Positions 26,730 through 37,104 of a DNA stretch of 64,000 nt are shown here, piece by piece (position 1 is the first letter of the stretch; each line of letters opens with the position of its first letter). Where the stretch lies: positions 124,001 to 188,000 of the forward strand of contig NZ_JARKNA010000003.1 in assembly GCF_029360765.1 (NCBI RefSeq), in the 5' to 3' direction. The position numbers and the translations under genes were made by a program. This stretch comes from Terrimonas pollutisoli (GTDB taxonomy: Bacteria > Bacteroidota > Bacteroidia > Chitinophagales > Chitinophagaceae). The notes beneath the pieces are model-generated. The model had not been told where the DNA came from. It did not search any database and saw only the letters and a list, made by a program, of their open reading frames with translations.

Positions 26730-29228
26730 ATGAGAACCAGCTTTACATTATGGCTAGCATTGTTGCTTGTTTCCTTCAGCAGCACAGCCCAAAAAAAAGT
26801 AATAAGAGAACTTGAAGCAAAACGCACTTACGGTATTGTAAAAATCGATGGTTTACTAAATGATAGTGCCTGGCGGGATGCCGCTATTATGAAAGATATG
26901 GTAGAGTTCAGGCCAAAGATCGGTGCATTGGAAGATCCTGCTAACAAAACCATTGCCTGGCTCATGTACAGCGATGAAGGGATTTATTTCGGCGGCTTTT
27001 GCCATGAAAGAACGAAAGACAGCATCGCTACAGAGTTAACCGGCACCCGTGATGGTTTTGGTGCGAATGATTATGTAGGAATAATTATTGACACCTATAA
27101 CGATAAGTTGAACGGATTTGAATATTTTGTTACACCCTTAGGTGAACAATGGGATTCAAAAATGAATCCGCCCAGCCCAAATACCGACATGGAAGATTTT
27201 AGCTGGAATGCCGTATGGCAAAGCGGGGCTGTTATCACAGACAGTGGCTGGAGTTTTGAAATGTTCATTCCTTTTTCTGCCATCCGGTTCGGCAAAAAAG
27301 AAGTGCAGGATTGGGGTCTTAATATTACCCGCCGCAGAAGAAAAACTGAACAACAAAACACCTGGAACCCAATTGATCCCAATGTAAATGGGTTTCTTAC
27401 CCAGGAAGGAATCTGGAAAAATATTTCCAATATTAAGCCTCCCCTGCGTTTGCAGTTCTCTCCTTATTTTTCTGTTTATGCCAATCATTTTCCGGGCAAC
27501 CAACCGGGACAAAAAAACTGGACAAGCCAGGTAAATGGCGGGCTCGACGTTAAGTATGGCATTAACCAGGCTATTACATTAGATGCTACATTGATACCGG
27601 ATTTCGGACAGGTACAAAGCGATAACCAGGTGCTTAACCTTACCCCATTTGAAGTAAAGTTTAACGAGTACAGGAACTTCTTTACAGAAGGTACTGAACT
27701 GTTCAGTAAAGGCAATCTTTTTTATTCAAGACGTATTGGCGGATCCCCTATTCGTTTATACGATGTGTACAATAAAACAGACAGCAACGAAACCGTTGTC
27801 AAAAATCCTACGGAATCAAAACTGATCAATGCAACAAAGATTTCCGGCAGAATGCAGAATGGACTGGGAATAGGTATTTTAAATGCGATAACAAAAGAGC
27901 AGTATGCCACTATTGAAAATACTGTTACAAAAGAAAAAAGAAAAATACTTACCGATCCGCTTACCAACTACAATGTACTGGTACTTGATCAAACACTGAA
28001 GAATAATTCGAGTGTATCACTGATCAACACCAATGTCTGGCGCAGCGGCCCTGACTATGACGCCAATGTAACGGCTGGTTTGTTTGAACTGAATAATAAA
28101 AAGAATACCTGGAACCTTGGCGGCAAACTGGCCATGAGTAACCGTTTCGGCTACCTGCCCACCGGCAATACACAAAGTGGTTTCAGCCACGAACTGCATG
28201 TAGGCAAAACAAGCGGACGTTTCAATTTTAATCTCTCGCAGGAGAGAACGGATACCCGGTATAACAGTGATGACATGGGTTATTTTACCAACAATAATTT
28301 TATTAACCACTACCTGTGGTTAGGTTATAAATGGGTTGAACCGAAAAACTGGTACAACCGTATCAACATTAACTTTAATTCAAACCTGAGTGTTCTCTCA
28401 AAGAAAATTGCACCCAGCGATGAAACCTATCAATCTGCAAGATTAAATGTGAATACAAATATTCAAAGCAAAAAATTATGGTGGATCGGAGGAAATGTGA
28501 CGTACAATTTTGAACAAAACGATTTTTATGAGCCAAGAACAGAAGGGTGGTTTTTTAAACGGGGTGCAAACATTAGCGGAGGTGTATGGTTTGAAAGTAA
28601 TTACAGCAAAAAATATTCATGGTTTACAGAACTTTATGCACGATCAAGCATCAATTTCTATAATTCTTTTGCCATGGATATGTGGTTAGGTCAAAATTTT
28701 CGCTTCAATAATAAATTATCACTCTCTCACCGGATCGGTTATCAACCCAGTTACAACAATATGGGTTACACCTATGTTGAAGGCAGCAGCGATATAAACT
28801 TTGCTAAACGAAAAGTAAACACCATCGAACATGTACTCAGCGCCAAATATAGTTTCAGCAACAAGATGGGCATTACGTTCCGGGCAAGACATTATTTAAG
28901 CACTGTTGATAATAAAGAATTTTATATACTGCAGCAGGATGGTAATTTACGTTTCAACCAGGGCTTCCAACCTGGTGCAAACAAAAATGTAAACTTCTTC
29001 AATATTGATATGGTATATACCTGGCAGTTTGCACCCGGAAGTTTCTTAAATATTGTTTGGAAAAATGCAACACAGCATTACAGCAACCAGGTAGAAAATG
29101 GCTATTTCAAAAACCTGGGCAATACACTCGATTCAGACAACAATAACAATCTCTCTTTAAAAGTTATTTATTTCCTGGACTACCTCAGTCTTAAGAAACA
29201 TAGCAGTAAGGCTGGTAAAAAGCTGTAA
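26730..29228 (+). CDS. DUF5916 outer-membrane protein with CBM9-like N-terminal domain
   Basis: 832 residues with a signal peptide ending in STAQ. Residues 30-230 resemble the family-9 carbohydrate-binding beta-sandwich (KIDGLLNDSAWRDA, GFGANDYVGIIIDTY). The rest is DUF5916, an aromatic-rich region of beta-barrel character. Such proteins are common in Bacteroidota and are sometimes next to hydrolases; their role in the outer membrane is unproven. The gene is monocistronic; TAACTTTT 49 bases upstream is one base off the -7 consensus, with TTTG 22 bases before it. Confidence 0.9.
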   Translation: MRTSFTLWLALLLVSFSSTAQKKVIRELEAKRTYGIVKIDGLLNDSAWRDAAIMKDMVEFRPKIGALEDPANKTIAWLMYSDEGIYFGGFCHERTKDSIATELTGTRDGFGANDYVGIIIDTYNDKLNGFEYFVTPLGEQWDSKMNPPSPNTDMEDFSWNAVWQSGAVITDSGWSFEMFIPFSAIRFGKKEVQDWGLNITRRRRKTEQQNTWNPIDPNVNGFLTQEGIWKNISNIKPPLRLQFSPYFSVYANHFPGNQPGQKNWTSQVNGGLDVKYGINQAITLDATLIPDFGQVQSDNQVLNLTPFEVKFNEYRNFFTEGTELFSKGNLFYSRRIGGSPIRLYDVYNKTDSNETVVKNPTESKLINATKISGRMQNGLGIGILNAITKEQYATIENTVTKEKRKILTDPLTNYNVLVLDQTLKNNSSVSLINTNVWRSGPDYDANVTAGLFELNNKKNTWNLGGKLAMSNRFGYLPTGNTQSGFSHELHVGKTSGRFNFNLSQERTDTRYNSDDMGYFTNNNFINHYLWLGYKWVEPKNWYNRININFNSNLSVLSKKIAPSDETYQSARLNVNTNIQSKKLWWIGGNVTYNFEQNDFYEPRTEGWFFKRGANISGGVWFESNYSKKYSWFTELYARSSINFYNSFAMDMWLGQNFRFNNKLSLSHRIGYQPSYNNMGYTYVEGSSDINFAKRKVNTIEHVLSAKYSFSNKMGITFRARHYLSTVDNKEFYILQQDGNLRFNQGFQPGANKNVNFFNIDMVYTWQFAPGSFLNIVWKNATQHYSNQVENGYFKNLGNTLDSDNNNNLSLKVIYFLDYLSLKKHSSKAGKKL

Positions 29229-29411
29229 TCCTTTGCCGGGGTGAGAAGCTGCTGGATGCTGAACTAACTGGCCCAGGGGGCCAAATATTGTAGCCCCGGC
29301 ATCATGCATTATTTCAGAGCTCCGTGGTGGCGATATATTGGAAATAACTGCAGCGTCGGAAAAAATCGAAGATTGAGTTAAAGTGTTTCACAGGTACTCT
29401 TACATCACATT

Positions 29412-32273
29412 TCAAACCACGCTTCCAATGTAATCTGTCGCTTCTTTGATCTCATTTTTCAACAATGGGAAAAGCTTTTTGATTTCCTGGCACCGGTTAG
29501 ATTCCGCCATTTGTTCAATTTGTTTAACAATTTTTGCCGCCTCATACATTTCCATCGTTGATAAAGCCCCCCGTAATCCGTGGCAGATAGCTCTTACTTC
29601 ATCCGGGTTGTCGTCTTTTAAAGCAGCGTCTAGTTTGTTTAGTAATGGAGGAACTTCTTCGTGAAACAAATTCAGACAGGTAGCAACTATCTTTTTGTTA
29701 CCGCCCAATTTATTGAACAGCTCTTCTAATCCAACTTTCAACTGTTTCCCACCATTGTTTTTAGTTTCGGAATTTTCGTCACTTAATCCCAGCTTGTCAA
29801 TAGCAGCAAGAAGATTTTGCATTCTCACCGGCTTGCTCAGGTAATCATCCATGCCTGCGTCAATGCATTTCTGCCTGTCGCCATTCATTGCATTAGCCGT
29901 TAACCCGATGATGGGAATAGGCCTGATTGTATCCCGCTGCAATTGACGGATTTTTTTTGTCGCTTCATAGCCATTCATGAGCGGCATCTGAACATCCATC
30001 AGTATAAGATCATAAGAATTTTTTAGCGTTGCGTTTACCGCATCTTCCCCGTTATTGGCAATATGTACTTCATATCCCTGTTTGCTAAGCATACTTATCG
30101 CCACTTCCTGGTTCACTTTGTTATCCTCTGCCAGCAGGATCTTAAGATTGCCTTTAGACGTTACAGCAAAACACGGCTCTCCATTTTTCAAACGATGTTG
30201 ATCGGAGCGTTTTTCATTTAGCAATGATTTTCCTCCCAGGATATTTTTTATGCTTTCAATCAGCTCACACTGGCTGAATGGTTTGGAGAAATAGTCGTGA
30301 ATACCCAACAATGAAAAGCGCTGCCGGTCGCTGGGCTTTTGCGAAATGGTAATTACAATGATTGCCGTGTCTTTCAGCGCCGCATTATTTTTAATGGATT
30401 CAGCCACATCAAGTCCATCCAGTTGGCCGGGCAATGTAATATCGAGCAATACCAACGAGTAGGGCCGCCCAAGACGGACAGCACGGTTTAGCTCTATGAG
30501 AGCATCCTCACCCCTGTCAACAGCCGTTGATTTCATGTTGAAATGTCCGAGCATTTCAGTAAGATATCCGCAGGTTGTCTTGTTATCTTCTACTATCAGT
30601 ACCCGTGTATTTTCCATTTCCGGAAACGGTATGCAAGAGGGCAAGACTTGCTTTGAATGCAGCCGGAAAGGAATGGTAAAATGAAATGTGCTGCCTTTTC
30701 CTTCGGTACTTTCCACCCATATCGTGCCACCCATCATTTCTACAAGTCGTTTTGTAATGGCAAGCCCCAGGCCTGTACCTCCAAACTTGCGGCTGGTGGA
30801 AGCATCAGCCTGTGTGAACTTTTCAAAAATGATGGGCAATTTGTCGGCAGGTATTCCTACACCAGTATCGCTTACGGCAAAATAAAGAACAGCCTCTTCG
30901 TCAGTAAAAGATTGACTTTGTATACGAAGAATCACTTCACCCTTTTCAGTGAATTTGATGGCATTGCCTGCAAGATTCACAATCACCTGCTCCAGCCTCA
31001 AGATATCGCCAACCAAATCATCGGGGACGTCCGGATCAATGAAACACAAGAATTCAATTTTTTTCCCGGCAGCTTTGAAGCCCAGGGACTGTAAAGATTT
31101 TGGAAATTCTTTCCGTAGGGAAAACGGTGCGGCTGAAAGCTCAAGCTTACCTGCATCGATTTTTGAAAAATCAAGAATATCATTGATCAATCCCAGCAGG
31201 GTGTCCGAAGAGGATTTTATAATGTCGATATAATGTTGTTGTTCAGCAGTGAGGTCTGTCTCCATCGCCATTTCGGTCATGCCGATAATACCATTGAGCG
31301 GGGTTCGTATTTCGTGGCTCATGTTGGCAAGAAACTCGCTTTTAGTTTTTACTGATTCTTCGGCCGCTTCTTTTGCCTTGCGAAGCTCACATTCAGCCTC
31401 CTTCAGGGCCGATACATCCGTCATGACGCCAAGGCAGTGAATCGGTTGACCATCTGTTGAATAAAAAATGAGAGCCCGGTCCAAAACATTGGCATAGCTG
31501 CCATCTGCACGACGAAACCTGTACTCTGCAGTCCAGAAATCTTTTTTTTGCATGGTAGTCTCTTCAATCGAAGCCAGTACCCGGTCATGATCTTCAGGAT
31601 GCAGCTTTGATTCCCACCATTCAAGTCCTGGTACAAAGTTGTTTTCTTTTTCATATCCGAAAGCAATGTAATGCTGGTCATTTACCCAGGCTGTATTGTT
31701 TACCATATCCCAATCATACATTACATCCCTTGTAGCCTTTGCAGCCTGTTGGAAACGTTCTTCATTTTTACGAATAACTTCCTGCGATATGATTAATTCC
31801 TGTTTCTGCCTCTCCAGGTTCCTGGTTAGTTCCTCCATATCATTCATCATGACCTCTTTTGACGTAATAGTCCTGATCATATCAACGGTAGTATCATGCA
31901 GGGCAAAATCGGTTAAAAGGAGCTCATACTTTGTCAAATCATCCGCATTGGTTATCCACGGAGAACCTGTAAATAAAAGGTGGGGAAGCTCCTCTATTTT
32001 AAGAATTTGTCCCCGAAATAAAAGGGATTCTTTTTCGATTGACTCAATAATAAATATCTGATCAGTATAGCTCAGGATAGAATCAAACTGGTAAGCCACC
32101 TTGCCAGGTCGTTTAAACCGGAAACAGTCTGCCAGTTGCCTGCCGACGATGCCCGGAAACAGTTTCTGCAAACTCTTGCCGGCATCGGTAACGGTAAGCG
32201 AATTATCAGCGATAAAATAAAAAGGGAAAAGGATATTTAGTTTCCCTTCCAGGATGTTGGCTGGTGTTTTCAT
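29412..32273 (-). CDS. HNOBA hybrid histidine kinase with PAS, two receiver domains and Hpt
   Basis: 953 residues. Residues 1-140 form a heme-NO-binding-associated (HNOBA) sensor domain, then a coiled linker (143-172), a PAS domain (about 175-295), a HisKA dimerisation domain with phosphoacceptor His320 in [12 protein letters not shown], a HATPase domain with DTGVGIP and GGTGLGLAI, a first receiver ([10 protein letters not shown]), a second receiver ([16 protein letters not shown]), and a C-terminal Hpt domain (ICHGLRGAL). The adjacent H-NOX protein, 15 bases upstream, is the partner that regulates such kinases in other bacteria. A complete multistep phosphorelay is thus in one chain; no separate output regulator is adjacent. 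Confidence 0.93.
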   Translation of the reverse strand: MKTPANILEGKLNILFPFYFIADNSLTVTDAGKSLQKLFPGIVGRQLADCFRFKRPGKVAYQFDSILSYTDQIFIIESIEKESLLFRGQILKIEELPHLLFTGSPWITNADDLTKYELLLTDFALHDTTVDMIRTITSKEVMMNDMEELTRNLERQKQELIISQEVIRKNEERFQQAAKATRDVMYDWDMVNNTAWVNDQHYIAFGYEKENNFVPGLEWWESKLHPEDHDRVLASIEETTMQKKDFWTAEYRFRRADGSYANVLDRALIFYSTDGQPIHCLGVMTDVSALKEAECELRKAKEAAEESVKTKSEFLANMSHEIRTPLNGIIGMTEMAMETDLTAEQQHYIDIIKSSSDTLLGLINDILDFSKIDAGKLELSAAPFSLRKEFPKSLQSLGFKAAGKKIEFLCFIDPDVPDDLVGDILRLEQVIVNLAGNAIKFTEKGEVILRIQSQSFTDEEAVLYFAVSDTGVGIPADKLPIIFEKFTQADASTSRKFGGTGLGLAITKRLVEMMGGTIWVESTEGKGSTFHFTIPFRLHSKQVLPSCIPFPEMENTRVLIVEDNKTTCGYLTEMLGHFNMKSTAVDRGEDALIELNRAVRLGRPYSLVLLDITLPGQLDGLDVAESIKNNAALKDTAIIVITISQKPSDRQRFSLLGIHDYFSKPFSQCELIESIKNILGGKSLLNEKRSDQHRLKNGEPCFAVTSKGNLKILLAEDNKVNQEVAISMLSKQGYEVHIANNGEDAVNATLKNSYDLILMDVQMPLMNGYEATKKIRQLQRDTIRPIPIIGLTANAMNGDRQKCIDAGMDDYLSKPVRMQNLLAAIDKLGLSDENSETKNNGGKQLKVGLEELFNKLGGNKKIVATCLNLFHEEVPPLLNKLDAALKDDNPDEVRAICHGLRGALSTMEMYEAAKIVKQIEQMAESNRCQEIKKLFPLLKNEIKEATDYIGSVV

Positions 32274-32288
32274 GGCACGGCGTTTTGT

Positions 32289-32831
32289 TTACCATTCTAT
32301 TAAGAACTCATCATGGTCATAAGTCCCATTTTTTTGTTTTAGTATGGTAATCTTAGTATCAGTATTGTAGGATTTTCCCAGGCCCTGGATGAGTCCAAAG
32401 ACAAAATGCATGAGTCCCTCCCGCTTACTGTAATACTGCAGGCGCAGTGATCTGTCTTTGATGTTTGATACCCTAAACTCAGGTGGAGTCAGGTTAGGAA
32501 AAGTCAGCATCACCCGGCTGTGAAAGTCAGGCAGGTTTACCAGGAATTCTTTCAATGAGCTACCTCCTGATTTCATGAGCGAACCATAACCTTTTGTCAC
32601 CGTGTTAAGCACCCAATATTCGCCAAATGCAATCAGCACATCTTTCATTGACAGGTTCAGCGTTTCGGAAGCAGCAGCGGCTAACTTATATGTCATCTCA
32701 TCCGGGTATGAACTATTACTTAAAAAAGCATCGACATGAACGCCGCTTTTATCTTTGATTTTCTGCCATGCTTCCTCGCCGAAATTTTCCACGATGAGTC
32801 CCTGGATGGCTTTATTTACAATACCGTACAT
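32289..32831 (-). CDS. H-NOX heme nitric-oxide/oxygen-binding sensor
   Basis: 180 residues, a stand-alone H-NOX domain. The proximal heme ligand is His104 in NLPDFHSRVM, and the heme-propionate-binding YxSxR motif is YYSKR at 133-137. A proline near residue 117 and the N-terminal MYGIVNKAIQGLI opening are also family features. A distal-pocket Tyr that would favour stable oxygen binding cannot be confirmed by eye. It is first in a two-gene operon with the HNOBA hybrid kinase, so NO is the most likely signal, passed by direct contact. Confidence 0.95.
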   Translation of the reverse strand: MYGIVNKAIQGLIVENFGEEAWQKIKDKSGVHVDAFLSNSSYPDEMTYKLAAAASETLNLSMKDVLIAFGEYWVLNTVTKGYGSLMKSGGSSLKEFLVNLPDFHSRVMLTFPNLTPPEFRVSNIKDRSLRLQYYSKREGLMHFVFGLIQGLGKSYNTDTKITILKQKNGTYDHDEFLIEW

Positions 32832-33177
32832 GGTAGTTGGTTTTTTTTAAAGAATATTAATTTCACAAACGCATTACCAGTAACGGGCTTTTCCGCTTTT
32901 TATTAAATTTTCACAGCAACTTTTCCGTAAGGAATTTCAACAACAGTGTTATCACTTATATAGAACCCGGCAGAATACTTAGAGATCAGAGGTATAGCCG
33001 CCGGTCACTTGCAGCAGGTATTTTTCTGTAAACAAAACTCTACACCATAACCGTAAAAACAACTACTACGAATTGATAAGTTGGTCTATTTTTTTCTGGT
33101 TCTGGCCGGCAGGTTATTGTATCAGCAAACAGTTATGATCTGCACTGCTGAGAAAACCTATCCATCCATTGAGAAGT
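32832..33177. other. upstream region of the H-NOX operon
   Basis: About 350 bases with no gene on either strand. The H-NOX promoter must lie in the first 100 bases, but no sequence matching TAnnTTTG in the right orientation is clear. Confidence 0.35.
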
Positions 33178-33262
33178 TTTAATGGCGAGTCCATGCCACA
33201 CACATGGCTATGCAGTGAGATATCGACGGTGAAAGAATGGACATCCGGCAAGGAAGGATGTA
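33178..33262 (+). repeat. RAYT-linked repeat, diverged second-half copy
   Basis: ATGGCGAGTCCATGCCACAC followed by GGCTATGCAGTGAGATATCG matches the second half of the intact copy at 40473-40630, with about one difference in eight. It directly precedes hairpin-element copy C. Confidence 0.65.
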
Positions 33263-33267
33263 GTTAT

Positions 33268-33503
33268 TTGTTCTTTTCGCTTGAACGAAAAGAACCAAAA
33301 GTTCAAGGACAAATAAATGCTCCGCTATTTGTCCGGCCAACGCACAAAAAGTCTGATAATTTGGAAGTCGTTTGTTTATCCGAAATGGCAGGACGAAGAC
33401 TCCGTAGCATGCTTTGGGAGGCAACGAAAGGCGCTGCTTTTTCGCCAGGAGTGTTGATAATAGCATTATCATTTCTACAGCAGGCGAAAAGGAGGCGCCG
33501 GTA
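33268..33503 (+). repeat. three-hairpin element, copy C
   Basis: Hairpin 1: GTTCTTTTCG at 33270 pairs with CGAAAAGAAC at 33286. Hairpin 2: GGACAAATA at 33307 pairs with TATTTGTCC at 33326. Hairpin 3: 33430-33446 pairs with 33483-33499 (GGCGCTGCTTTTTCGCC and GGCGAAAAGGAGGCGCC). The order, the linker AAAGTTCAAGG between hairpins 1 and 2 and GACTCCG before hairpin 3 match copies A, D and E, while the arms of hairpins 1 and 2 differ in sequence. Confidence 0.85.
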
Positions 33504-33745
33504 ATGTCTTTTACTTTGTTTAACTAACTTGGTTTGTCTGAATTTCATTTTTCATTTTACCTGCTGCCAGTTATTGAATCGGCTTCTCTTCTTTGTAAAA
33601 CCGCGATGTCCTGGCCCGATTCTGTCGATGATAATAGGGGAAAGGTGTTGACTTAATTCTGATGGCGAAGGTTTTTGGCACCAGCGGGGCCTGATGTGGG
33701 TAGAACTATTTATTATTTCAAGCCCTGTAGGGGCGGCATGTGCTC

Positions 33746-34126
33746 TTATGTTTCGTTATTAAGCGTGTCGGGGAATGCGGTGATGATCTTGCCGTCGGTG
33801 AGGATGGTAATAGTGGAAGTGGGCTGGCCGGCTTTGTCGAAGCCGATGAGTTGTTCTGTGTTGATCACCCGCTGAAAGTTGAAACATCCTTTTACAGGGG
33901 TGACCGGTAAGGCATGGGCTTCACGAATGTGGTGTAAGATCTCTGTTAACGGAATATGGAATTTACCGGTATTGGGATAACGGGAAATCTTGTAATAACA
34001 TTTTCTTTTATTGTAGATTATTATTTGAAAGATCCCGAAGGAACTGAAATATTTTGAAAACCCTGATGAAACGGAAGCCCCCCGGAGAAACGGAAAATTA
34101 AATGCTGTAAAAGCTGGAAGTCGCCT
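33746..34126 (-). pseudogene. coding-like open frame without a start codon, unrecognised
   Basis: The minus strand is open for about 127 codons. Its last 100 look like a protein: KCYYKISRYPNTGKFHIPL, then EILHHIREAHALPVTPVKG, then FDKAGQPTSTITILTDGKI and AFPDTLNN before the stop. No ATG, GTG or TTG start lies upstream in frame. The pattern suggests the C-terminal end of a larger secreted or polymorphic-toxin-like protein whose 5' part was lost, but I do not recognise the family. It lies beside repeat copies, a common setting for gene remnants. Confidence 0.5.
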
Positions 34127-34138
34127 AAATTATATTTT

Positions 34139-34146
34139 TATTTTTG
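34139..34146 (+). promoter_or_regulatory. Bacteroidota -7 element upstream of the BBE-like oxidase gene
   Basis: TATTTTTG matches TAnnTTTG and lies 73 bases before the chosen ATG. Confidence 0.35.
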
Positions 34147-34218
34147 TATTCTTCAAATGACTTCTATGTCTCCTTAATGTGTCCTAAAAAAAATTATCTC
34201 ACTATTAAATCTTTCGTT

Positions 34219-35709
34219 ATGATTACAGAAAATGCAACTGTTGAGAGTAATGCCGCCCCGGCAGATCAACTGGAAGATATAATATCAAATGTGCGGATTA
34301 CTACAACCACGGGTGAAGAAAGAGTAGTTTCAAAAGAAATTATTGATGAGTTTAAGAACAGCCTTCGGGGAAAACTGGTTGGTACCAAAGACGCTGTTTA
34401 TGACGAGGTACGCAAGGTACACAACGGAATGATAGACAAACGTCCCGCTATGATAGTTCAATGTACTACCGTAACCGACATCATTGCCAGCGTCAACTTC
34501 GCCCGAAAGAACAACCTGCTCGTAGCTGTTCGCGGCGCCGGTCATAATGTTGCAGGAAGTTCGGTTTGTGATGGTGGAATTGTCATTGATCTCTCCGGCA
34601 TGAAAGGAATACGAATTGATCCCACACATCGCACGGCACGGGTTGAACCTGGTGTTACATGGGGCGAACTTAGCCACGACCTGCAGGTTTTCGGTCTTGC
34701 TGCTACAGGCGGCTATGTGTCTACCACTGGCGTTTCAGGACTTACGCTGGGTGGTGGACTGGGATGGCTCCTTCGCAAGCATGGCATGGCGTTGGACAAT
34801 CTCTTGTCCGTGGATGTTGTAACTGCGGATGGACGGCTTCTAACTGCTGATTCAACTCAAAACGAAGATCTCTTCTGGGGTGTTCGCGGTGGTGGTGGAA
34901 ATTTCGGAATTGTCTCATCGTTCAAATTCAAAGTACATTCTGCCGGTACAGTTTTGGGTGGCCTGGTATTGCATCCTGCATCAAAAGGCAGAAAAGCTCT
35001 TCAGTACTGGCGTGACTTTTCGGATAAATCACCGATAGAGCTAACGGGAGGAGCCTTGCTATTCCATCCCCCTGCTGAACTCCCTGTGCCGGATATATTG
35101 CACCAGGAAGGTATCGTAGCAATGGGCGGCGTTTATACGGGATCTCTTGGCATCGGTGAAGAGGCTTTGCGTCCGCTCCGCGAATTTGGCCCGCCTGCGG
35201 CCGACATTTTTCAACCAATGCCTTACAGTGCGGCTCAAACGATGGCGGATTTTCTATGGCCCCGGGGATTATATAATTACTGGAAGTCAAACTTTCTCAA
35301 TGAGCTTGGTGATGGCGCCATTGATACTATTCTTAAATTCTTTGCCAGTGTTCCTTCCCCACGAACCGTAGTTGTCCTCGAACATATTGGCGACTGTGCT
35401 ATGAGTCAGATTGGTGAAGATGAGACTGCATTTGGTTACCGGAATTGCAATTTCAATTTTCTTGTTACATCCGAATGGACCAATGCTGCAGATTCAGAAA
35501 CAAATATCCAATGGACAAAAGAGTTTTATGATGCAATGAAGCCATTCATGTCAAAGGCCGTTTACCTGAACTATATTGGAGACGAAGGCGAAGACCGCGT
35601 TAAACAGGGCTATGGAAAGAAATATGAGAAGTTGGCTATTTTGAAGCGTAAGTATGATCCTGGTAACATGTTTCGCATTAATCAAAACATCACTCCGGCA
35701 AAGGCTTAA
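34219..35709 (+). CDS. FAD-linked oxidoreductase of the berberine-bridge-enzyme type
   Basis: About 496 residues from the ATG at MITENATVE; the open frame extends 75 bases further but adds a Lys-rich tail of no family type. The FAD_binding_4 domain has VRGAGHNVAGSS, whose His is the usual covalent flavin attachment, and GGLGWLLRKHG; the C-terminal BBE segment is GYGKKYEKLAILKRKYDP. The second cysteinyl flavin link seen in plant enzymes is absent (GGYVSTTGVSG has no Cys), so a single covalent bond is expected. Probably oxidises a sugar or alcohol. No export signal is obvious. A strong terminator follows. Confidence 0.92.
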   Translation: MITENATVESNAAPADQLEDIISNVRITTTTGEERVVSKEIIDEFKNSLRGKLVGTKDAVYDEVRKVHNGMIDKRPAMIVQCTTVTDIIASVNFARKNNLLVAVRGAGHNVAGSSVCDGGIVIDLSGMKGIRIDPTHRTARVEPGVTWGELSHDLQVFGLAATGGYVSTTGVSGLTLGGGLGWLLRKHGMALDNLLSVDVVTADGRLLTADSTQNEDLFWGVRGGGGNFGIVSSFKFKVHSAGTVLGGLVLHPASKGRKALQYWRDFSDKSPIELTGGALLFHPPAELPVPDILHQEGIVAMGGVYTGSLGIGEEALRPLREFGPPAADIFQPMPYSAAQTMADFLWPRGLYNYWKSNFLNELGDGAIDTILKFFASVPSPRTVVVLEHIGDCAMSQIGEDETAFGYRNCNFNFLVTSEWTNAADSETNIQWTKEFYDAMKPFMSKAVYLNYIGDEGEDRVKQGYGKKYEKLAILKRKYDPGNMFRINQNITPAKA

Positions 35710-35741
35710 ATATTTGAATCTGTAAGCGATCATTTTGTTTA

Positions 35742-35783
35742 AATGGAGTCTTCTAATTTCGGCGGAGACTCCATTACATTTTT
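35742..35783 (+). terminator. terminator of the BBE-like oxidase gene
   Basis: A perfect 10-bp stem (AATGGAGTCT with AGACTCCATT, 14-base loop) is followed by ACATTTTTCG. Confidence 0.75.
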
Positions 35784-35971
35784 CGTTATTGGGCGACCTT
35801 CCCCCGATCTTCATGCTAGTTAGTTCTTTCAGTGTCTTCTTTGACCAACAAAGGACTTCGTTGGAGAGCATTGCTTTGCCGATGTGTCTCCCCGTCAATC
35901 ATGTTCCTGCATCTAAAGCGACCGGGAGTAACCTCCGTCTTCCGGACTTCCCCGACTTCCACCCAAAACAA

Positions 35972-36958
35972 CTACGCTACCGCGGCCCCGTTATACCTGT
36001 TCCTGTATTCAATTGGTGTTAACCCCGTGATCTTCTTAAACACAGACCTGAATGTTTTCAAATCATTATAGCCAACACTGTACGTAAGAGCGGCAATATT
36101 TGTTTCTCCACGTTCCAATGCCTTCTTGGCGGCCTCCACCTTTATCTTTTGAATAAACTCTATCGGGTTTAATGATGTGGCATTCTTAAACCGGCGTATA
36201 AAATTTCGTTTGCTCATATTTACCTGCCGTGCCACTTGCTCAACCGAAATATCGGTTTTAAATTTTTTCTCAATATAAGTTTGGGCTTTATGGATTTCAT
36301 CATCGTTATGCAGGCGTTGTCCTGAAAATACAGTGAATATTGTTTGTGAAGTTCGCCCATAATCAAGGGCGTAATATTTGCTTAGCTCCACCGCAATCTC
36401 TTTACCACAGTTTTTTTCGATAAAATACAAAAGAGCATTCAGCGCCGAAAATCCACCACCACCGGTGGTAATGGCTTTTGAGTTGGTAACAACATGCCCC
36501 GGTTTAAAATGGATGAGAGGATATCTTTTTTGCAGATCTTCCATAGCGCCCCAATGTGATGTTGCCGGCATACCATCCAGCAAACCGCATTCTGCCACAA
36601 AATACGTTCCGGTGCAAAGGCTGATGACCTGCGCTTTTTCATTGTATTTCTTCTTCACCCAATTGACGAGGGCGTTATTGTTGGACAGGAAAGCACTCAT
36701 ATCCTGCGGGCTTGTGGTCATTGGTGGAATGACAATGACATCCGTATAAAAATTATCCGCGATCGTTTTACTGCAATAAAACTGAACGGGCATATTCAAT
36801 TGTATATTTTTTAAATGAATCCCCACCAGCTCGATTTGAAAAGGAGCGGGTTTACCTCTCCTGGCAACGGCTTCATTGGCGCTGGCCAACAGTGATAATG
36901 AACTGGAAAGCGCCGTTAAAAGCACATCTTCATACACTATGATCGAGATATGTTTCAT
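35972..36958 (-). CDS. GlxA-type transcriptional regulator (DJ-1/PfpI plus AraC HTH)
   Basis: 328 residues from the ATG at MKHISIIVYED; the longer frame adds 16 residues outside the fold. Residues 1-190 are a DJ-1/PfpI (class I glutamine amidotransferase-like) domain with VISLCTGTYFVAECGLLDG around the nucleophile-elbow Cys. Residues about 215-325 hold two AraC helix-turn-helix motifs (VNMSKRNFIRRFKNAT and GYNDLKTFRSVFKKITG). The amidase-like domain is thought to bind ligands. It is divergent from the DUF1569 gene, a possible target. Confidence 0.93.
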   Translation of the reverse strand: MKHISIIVYEDVLLTALSSSLSLLASANEAVARRGKPAPFQIELVGIHLKNIQLNMPVQFYCSKTIADNFYTDVIVIPPMTTSPQDMSAFLSNNNALVNWVKKKYNEKAQVISLCTGTYFVAECGLLDGMPATSHWGAMEDLQKRYPLIHFKPGHVVTNSKAITTGGGGFSALNALLYFIEKNCGKEIAVELSKYYALDYGRTSQTIFTVFSGQRLHNDDEIHKAQTYIEKKFKTDISVEQVARQVNMSKRNFIRRFKNATSLNPIEFIQKIKVEAAKKALERGETNIAALTYSVGYNDLKTFRSVFKKITGLTPIEYRNRYNGAAVA

Positions 36959-37104
36959 ACTTATTTGTGCATTTAAAAATGAATTTACTATAAATGCCTG
37001 GCACAAAATACCCCTTAGTTTGGCATTTTTACACAGTGACGCTGAGGAAACCCCGGGCTAGTTTTACAGTACGATTGTGAACAGCATCAAACAACAAACT
37101 TGTT

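Noticed and set aside
29412..32273. The N-terminal 140 residues of the hybrid kinase as an unknown domain
   Set aside because: The adjacent H-NOX gene and sequence pattern fit the HNOBA domain.
33169..33504. Frames of 97 and 111 codons on both strands
   Set aside because: They lie on repeat copies (RAYT-linked repeat and hairpin element C) and are translations of hairpin arms.
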